DNA of 10,513 bases from Trebouxia sp. TZW2008 (taxonomy: Eukaryota > Chlorophyta > Trebouxiophyceae > Trebouxiales > Trebouxiaceae). The position numbers and the translations under genes were made by a program. Below are positions 7,710 through 10,513 of this stretch, piece after piece (within the stretch, counting starts at the first letter, position 1; every line of letters starts with the position of its first letter). Location: assembly GCA_002118135.1 (NCBI GenBank), contig BDIU01000200.1, positions 169,750 through 180,262 of the forward strand, read 5' to 3'. Below the pieces are notes generated by a model, which saw nothing but the letters and a program-made list of their open reading frames with translations, did no database searches and was not told the origin of the DNA.

Positions 7710-8439
7710 GTGCCACAAGTGGCCAACTCTAATGACACAGACAACCTGGGCTTCTACTATTTCGAAAACGAAGGAGAATTCCATCAGCGTGACCACGTGA
7801 TTTCTGAGCCGGTGCTGTGCGGGACTACTTTGCTTATGGACTTACAACAGCTTCGTAAATACAGTTTCGAAGGCCCAAAGATGGACACAAGCAGCCATGG
7901 GAGCACCTGTCACTGCCACCTCACACCCAAGCTGTCTAGTGGCTCGAGGTGAGGACGGGGTCCAAATGTTTGTGCGCTTGTGTGCGTGCGTGTTGCGTTG
8001 GCTTGTTGAATGGGAGGACTTTTGAAAACAGTTGGCAATGAAATGGAATGCCCAGAATGTCTTATTGAAAAAGCACCAGCTTGTTGACGTGCTTGTACAC
8101 TATTGAGAGAGAGATCACTTGTGCTTGCTTGTGCTGCCTGCCTGGTTTTCTGTGGCGTCTAATGCGGCCCTGACAAGCTGTTGGCAAATGATTCACTGTG
8201 TCAATCTCGCCAGGTCTGTCAATGCTGGCTCACATCTGATTGACGAAAGCCACATGAAGGTCGTCAGGCTAGATACAGCTGGTGATGCTGCTGAAATATT
8301 CAAATGGCATGGAAACCTGAAAATTTCAGTCATGCATAATCAGACCAATTGCAACAACTTCAAACATGTCTGGGTTTGGCCAACAAGCCTGACCACATCA
8401 TTTGGTGCCTTGCCAATCTTGTATGTAAAGACAACATGA
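7710..8439 (+). CDS. possible two-exon gene of unknown function
   Basis: Exon 1 (7710-7948) encodes an acidic-aromatic stretch including NLGFYYFENEGEFHQRDHV and ends at a consensus donor (gag|gtgagg). Exon 2 begins after ctcgccag at 8214 and encodes LIDESHMKVVRLDTAGDAAE followed by IFKWHGNLKISV, ending in TGA at 8437-8439. The join is phase-consistent (phase 2) and gives about 154 residues. The intron would be 265 nt, longer than others in this window. I recognise no domain. Composition looks more protein-like than the random frames nearby, but the start at 7710 and the last part of exon 2 are uncertain; a gtaaag donor at about 8421 could extend the gene. It would diverge from the methyltransferase-like gene. 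Confidence 0.3.
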
Positions 8440-8463
8440 CAAGCGAGACACACTTGATGGTCA

Positions 8464-9452
8464 TCAAACCTGCAGCCAGGCCTTTACAAAATTCTGTGGA
8501 ATTTCTTCCCCCTGTGAAGTACAAATCCTTTCATGGCCCTCCGTAATGATATGATTATGAGCTATGAGCTCTGATGTTATAAGCGGGTTCATCCATGTGT
8601 CTGCAAGGAGGGCAGGTCTGTGTGCCGAGCTTGATGTGTCATGTGTTTGCGCGTTTGGAACAGCTGGGTGTGGATGTATGCTACGGTCTTCAGCAATGCT
8701 GATAGATTTCAATGGCTGCAACAACATTCAAGGAGTCAGCTCAATGTCTTAGCCAAGCAGTAGAACTCAATATGATCAAGTCACCTGACTGCCTATGCGC
8801 CTTTCAGCTTGAGCCCATGCCTGGTGAGCACTATGGTAGCTTTCGAAGGTCACAAAGCAATAGCTTCCATGCCTTGACCTCGAACTGACTGGAAAGTACA
8901 CGTCCAGGACCCTGCCCCAGTGGCTGAAGTAATCGCAAACTTGGTCCGTTTCAAGTGTGTATGGGGTTGCTACATACAAACGAGGTCCAGAGCCAAAGTG
9001 TTGCTTTCCAGGTGCTGTTGCACTGGACTGTGTGTGCGATGGGCCTGTCTTTTTTTTACGCTTTTGAGCGGCCTTGACCTGCCGCAGCAATTCAAACTTA
9101 AGAAGAGCACGGCTTTGCAATACTTGCAGCTTGTTAGGCTTGTCTGCACCGTTTGTTCCTGATGCTTGCCTGAAGAAACGACGTGCCGTGCGCTTTGCAA
9201 GACGCGCATTTCGGCCTCTTGCAGTGCGAAGGTGATGAAAGCAAAGCCTTTATTGTTCAAAGAGTAGTCTGTTGGAACGTAAACGTCCAGGATCTCACCG
9301 TAGTCCGAAAAGTAGTGGCGTAACTGAGTGGCAGACAAGAGACCCTGAAACTTGAGATACACACGGTGCTCACTGCGTCGCATTTTGCGACATAAAGTCG
9401 GCAATAGGGCCCGCGCTGCATAGCTTGCACACAAAACAGTACAAAAAGCCAT
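8464..9452 (-). CDS. tandem RRM RNA-binding protein
   Basis: Two RNA recognition motifs are visible on the minus strand. RRM1 (about 9362-9180) has RNP2 VYLKFQ, the HYFSDYGEILDVYVP helix-strand and RNP1 KGFAFITF. RRM2 (about 8979-8785, finishing in the next exon) has RNP2 RLYVAT, DYFSHWGRVLDVYFP and RNP1 SYCFVTF. A basic linker (KAAQKRKKK) lies between them. A 69 nt intron (8784-8716; donor cag|gtgact, acceptor gttgcag) joins RIGSQ to PLKSISIAEDR, which supplies the missing last strand of RRM2. The end at 8464 assumes the last open frame is all coding. RRM1 and the linker are in different frames, the change falling at about 9140-9215 with no intron of workable length; a one-base indel or sequencing error is likely. 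The protein should bind single-stranded RNA, as in hnRNP or splicing regulators. The start at 9452 is tentative; an upstream exon is possible. Confidence 0.75.
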
Positions 9453-9480
9453 TTTGTGCAGATCACGTGGATACTACGCG

Positions 9481-9520
9481 CGGGTCACGCTGGGTCACGC
9501 GGAGCCACGCCGGGTCACGC
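9481..9520 (+). repeat. 4 x 10 bp tandem repeat
   Basis: Four exact-period 10 bp units: CGGGTCACGC, TGGGTCACGC, GGAGCCACGC and CGGGTCACGC. A CACGTG box lies just upstream at 9464-9469. The array sits between the start of the minus-strand RRM gene (about 9452) and the ATG of the plus-strand zinc-finger-like ORF at 9575, so it is in the space of a divergent promoter. Confidence 0.85.
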
Positions 9521-9574
9521 TGTCTGCAAGACGCCTTCGATGCAACTGTTGCCGCAAGAAGAAAGCTCGGCGGG

Positions 9575-9775
9575 ATGTTTCAGTGCCCATTTTGTGGCAA
9601 CCTGTTTTGCAACTATCACTCTCTGCAACGTCACGTCAACCGCTTGTCGCAGACTCCTGCTGACTTAGGTAAACATTGTCATCAGCTTCCGTGTAAAGAG
9701 GATATCGTCTTGGTTCCCGGTGACACAGACGCAGAAGAGCCTCAACCCAAGGCAAAGCTCTTTGCTTGTTGCTGA
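9575..9775 (+). CDS. zinc-finger-like ORF, probably an exon of a larger gene
   Basis: From ATG 9575 the frame opens with FQCPFCGNLF then CNYHSLQRHVNRL. This has the C-x2-C pair, the hydrophobic core and the first histidine of a C2H2 finger, but the fourth ligand is replaced by Leu (HVNRL), so metal binding would need another residue, such as a Cys or His further on. The tail is acidic and proline-rich. The frame is open upstream to 9425, across the 10 bp repeat. A donor-like gtaaac at 9668 could end the exon after SQTPADL, in which case the reading to 9775 is intron. The gene diverges from the RRM gene and may join the gene at the right edge. Confidence 0.4.
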   Translation: MFQCPFCGNLFCNYHSLQRHVNRLSQTPADLGKHCHQLPCKEDIVLVPGDTDAEEPQPKAKLFACC

Positions 9776-10110
9776 TCTGAGTTCCCACCTGTGCTTGAAG
9801 GCCGTGCTTCTTAACGCAGAGGAGCAAACCTTCTGTCAGTCTGTATCGGCGTCAGGTGATCACAGCCCTCGTGTGCTGTCTGGTACCTGTCAGCCAACGC
9901 AATCATCCTGAGCAAGCAGCATTAGTATTGCTACATCAGCTGCTGCGGATCGAGCATGACTCTTTGGCATCAGACACAGACGGACAGGGCAGTCAATGTA
10001 TGGGGTGTGGAATAGCAATACATATCTGTGCATGGAGGGTGAGCATCGTACTCTGAAGTGCACTTCATTGCAGGCCTGTGCCACATATCATCAGCAGTTG
10101 TTGTTTGTAG
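9776..10110. other. unresolved exon/intron stretch
   Basis: Plus-strand frames with protein-like pieces (for example LLVADLSSHLCLKAVLLNAE around 9740-9800 and LLRIEHDSLASDTDGQGSQC around 9940-10000) alternate with splice-like signals (acag, gcag, gtgagc at 10038). I could not assemble a consistent exon chain. It probably belongs to the plus-strand gene that continues to the right edge. Confidence 0.3.
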
Positions 10111-10513
10111 GGCAAAGCAGAGCCCAGACTGAGGAAGAACATGTGGTGCATGATGTGCAAGGACGCAGCAGCTACAGAGTTTGCGAGGCTTGTCAGCAAG
10201 GACAGCATCCTGAAGGCAACAAAGCTGTTTGCAAATACCACCCTGTTGCATGTGCCAGGCAGCGCCCTTGAGGTAAGTGCGACTCTCGCACGGTCCTTAG
10301 TGCTTGACCTGTTCTGTGCACTTCAAGTCGTGCCTCACCCCTTTGCAGGTGGAACAAATGCTTGGAGAGACAAAGCCCTTCACAGAAGAGCTTGATTCTC
10401 ATCAGTCTCCTTTGAGCTTCAATGCTGTGCTCTCTGGGTTTAGATCTGATCTGTGTGCCTGGGCAGAGTCAGAGGAAGCAGGTCTCTCAGCTGAGCAAAG
10501 ACAGCCGGAAAAG
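10111..10513 (+). CDS. partial gene of unknown function, runs off right edge
   Basis: An exon ends at 10272 (SALE|gtaagt) and joins, after a 76 nt intron (10273-10348, acceptor ctttgcag), to an exon open through the last base (VEQMLGETKPFTEELDSHQ, then a long acidic-polar stretch). The splice is in phase 0 and both sides stay open. The left limit is either an acceptor tttgtag at 10104-10110 or the ATG at 10141, which starts MWCMMCKDAAATEFARLVSK; the CMMC pair suggests part of a metal site. I recognise no family. Intron size agrees with those in the primase and RRM genes. The C-terminus lies outside the window. Confidence 0.5.

Overview
The window is nuclear DNA of a eukaryote, probably a protist. 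The protein-coding stretches only read through if short spliceosomal GT-AG introns (64 to 82 nt where I can place both ends) are removed. Genes lie on both strands with long non-coding stretches between them, and two neighbours encode an RRM RNA-binding protein and a class I methyltransferase. The tandem RRM protein and general base composition would suit an alga of the alveolate type (for example a dinoflagellate), but the sequence alone does not prove the lineage.

Layout. Positions 1-1800 are host DNA with a 3 x 27 bp tandem repeat and a weakly supported four-exon gene. Positions 1795-1977 form an abrupt GC-rich block with hairpins. Positions 1972-6003 are the centrepiece: a 4.03 kb element bounded by long, diverged terminal inverted repeats (about 367 and 359 bp). 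It carries one intact five-exon gene for a 900-residue primase-helicase: archaeo-eukaryotic primase (AEP) domain, zinc-binding CHCC-type cluster, then an SF3/D5-like helicase. The coding region stops 11 nt before the right repeat. No integrase, transposase, capsid or polymerase gene is present. Positions 6004-6684 are non-coding. From 6685 onward the DNA is gene-rich: a methyltransferase-like gene on the minus strand with two compensating frame breaks, a possible two-exon plus-strand gene, a tandem-RRM protein on the minus strand, a 4 x 10 bp repeat, a plus-strand zinc-finger-like ORF diverging from the RRM gene, and a partial plus-strand gene running off the right edge.

How the parts fit. 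The element looks like a replicon or transposon whose only product opens and primes DNA. Both inverted repeats hold a conserved pair of AAAACGTC-type direct repeats, and the left one also has multiple copies of a GTAGTTAT motif in both orientations. These are the natural candidates for binding sites of the primase-helicase. I know of no named transposon family with exactly this build; the domain order recalls replication proteins of transpovirons, polinton-like viruses and other D5-type replicons. The flanking host genes show no functional link to the element.
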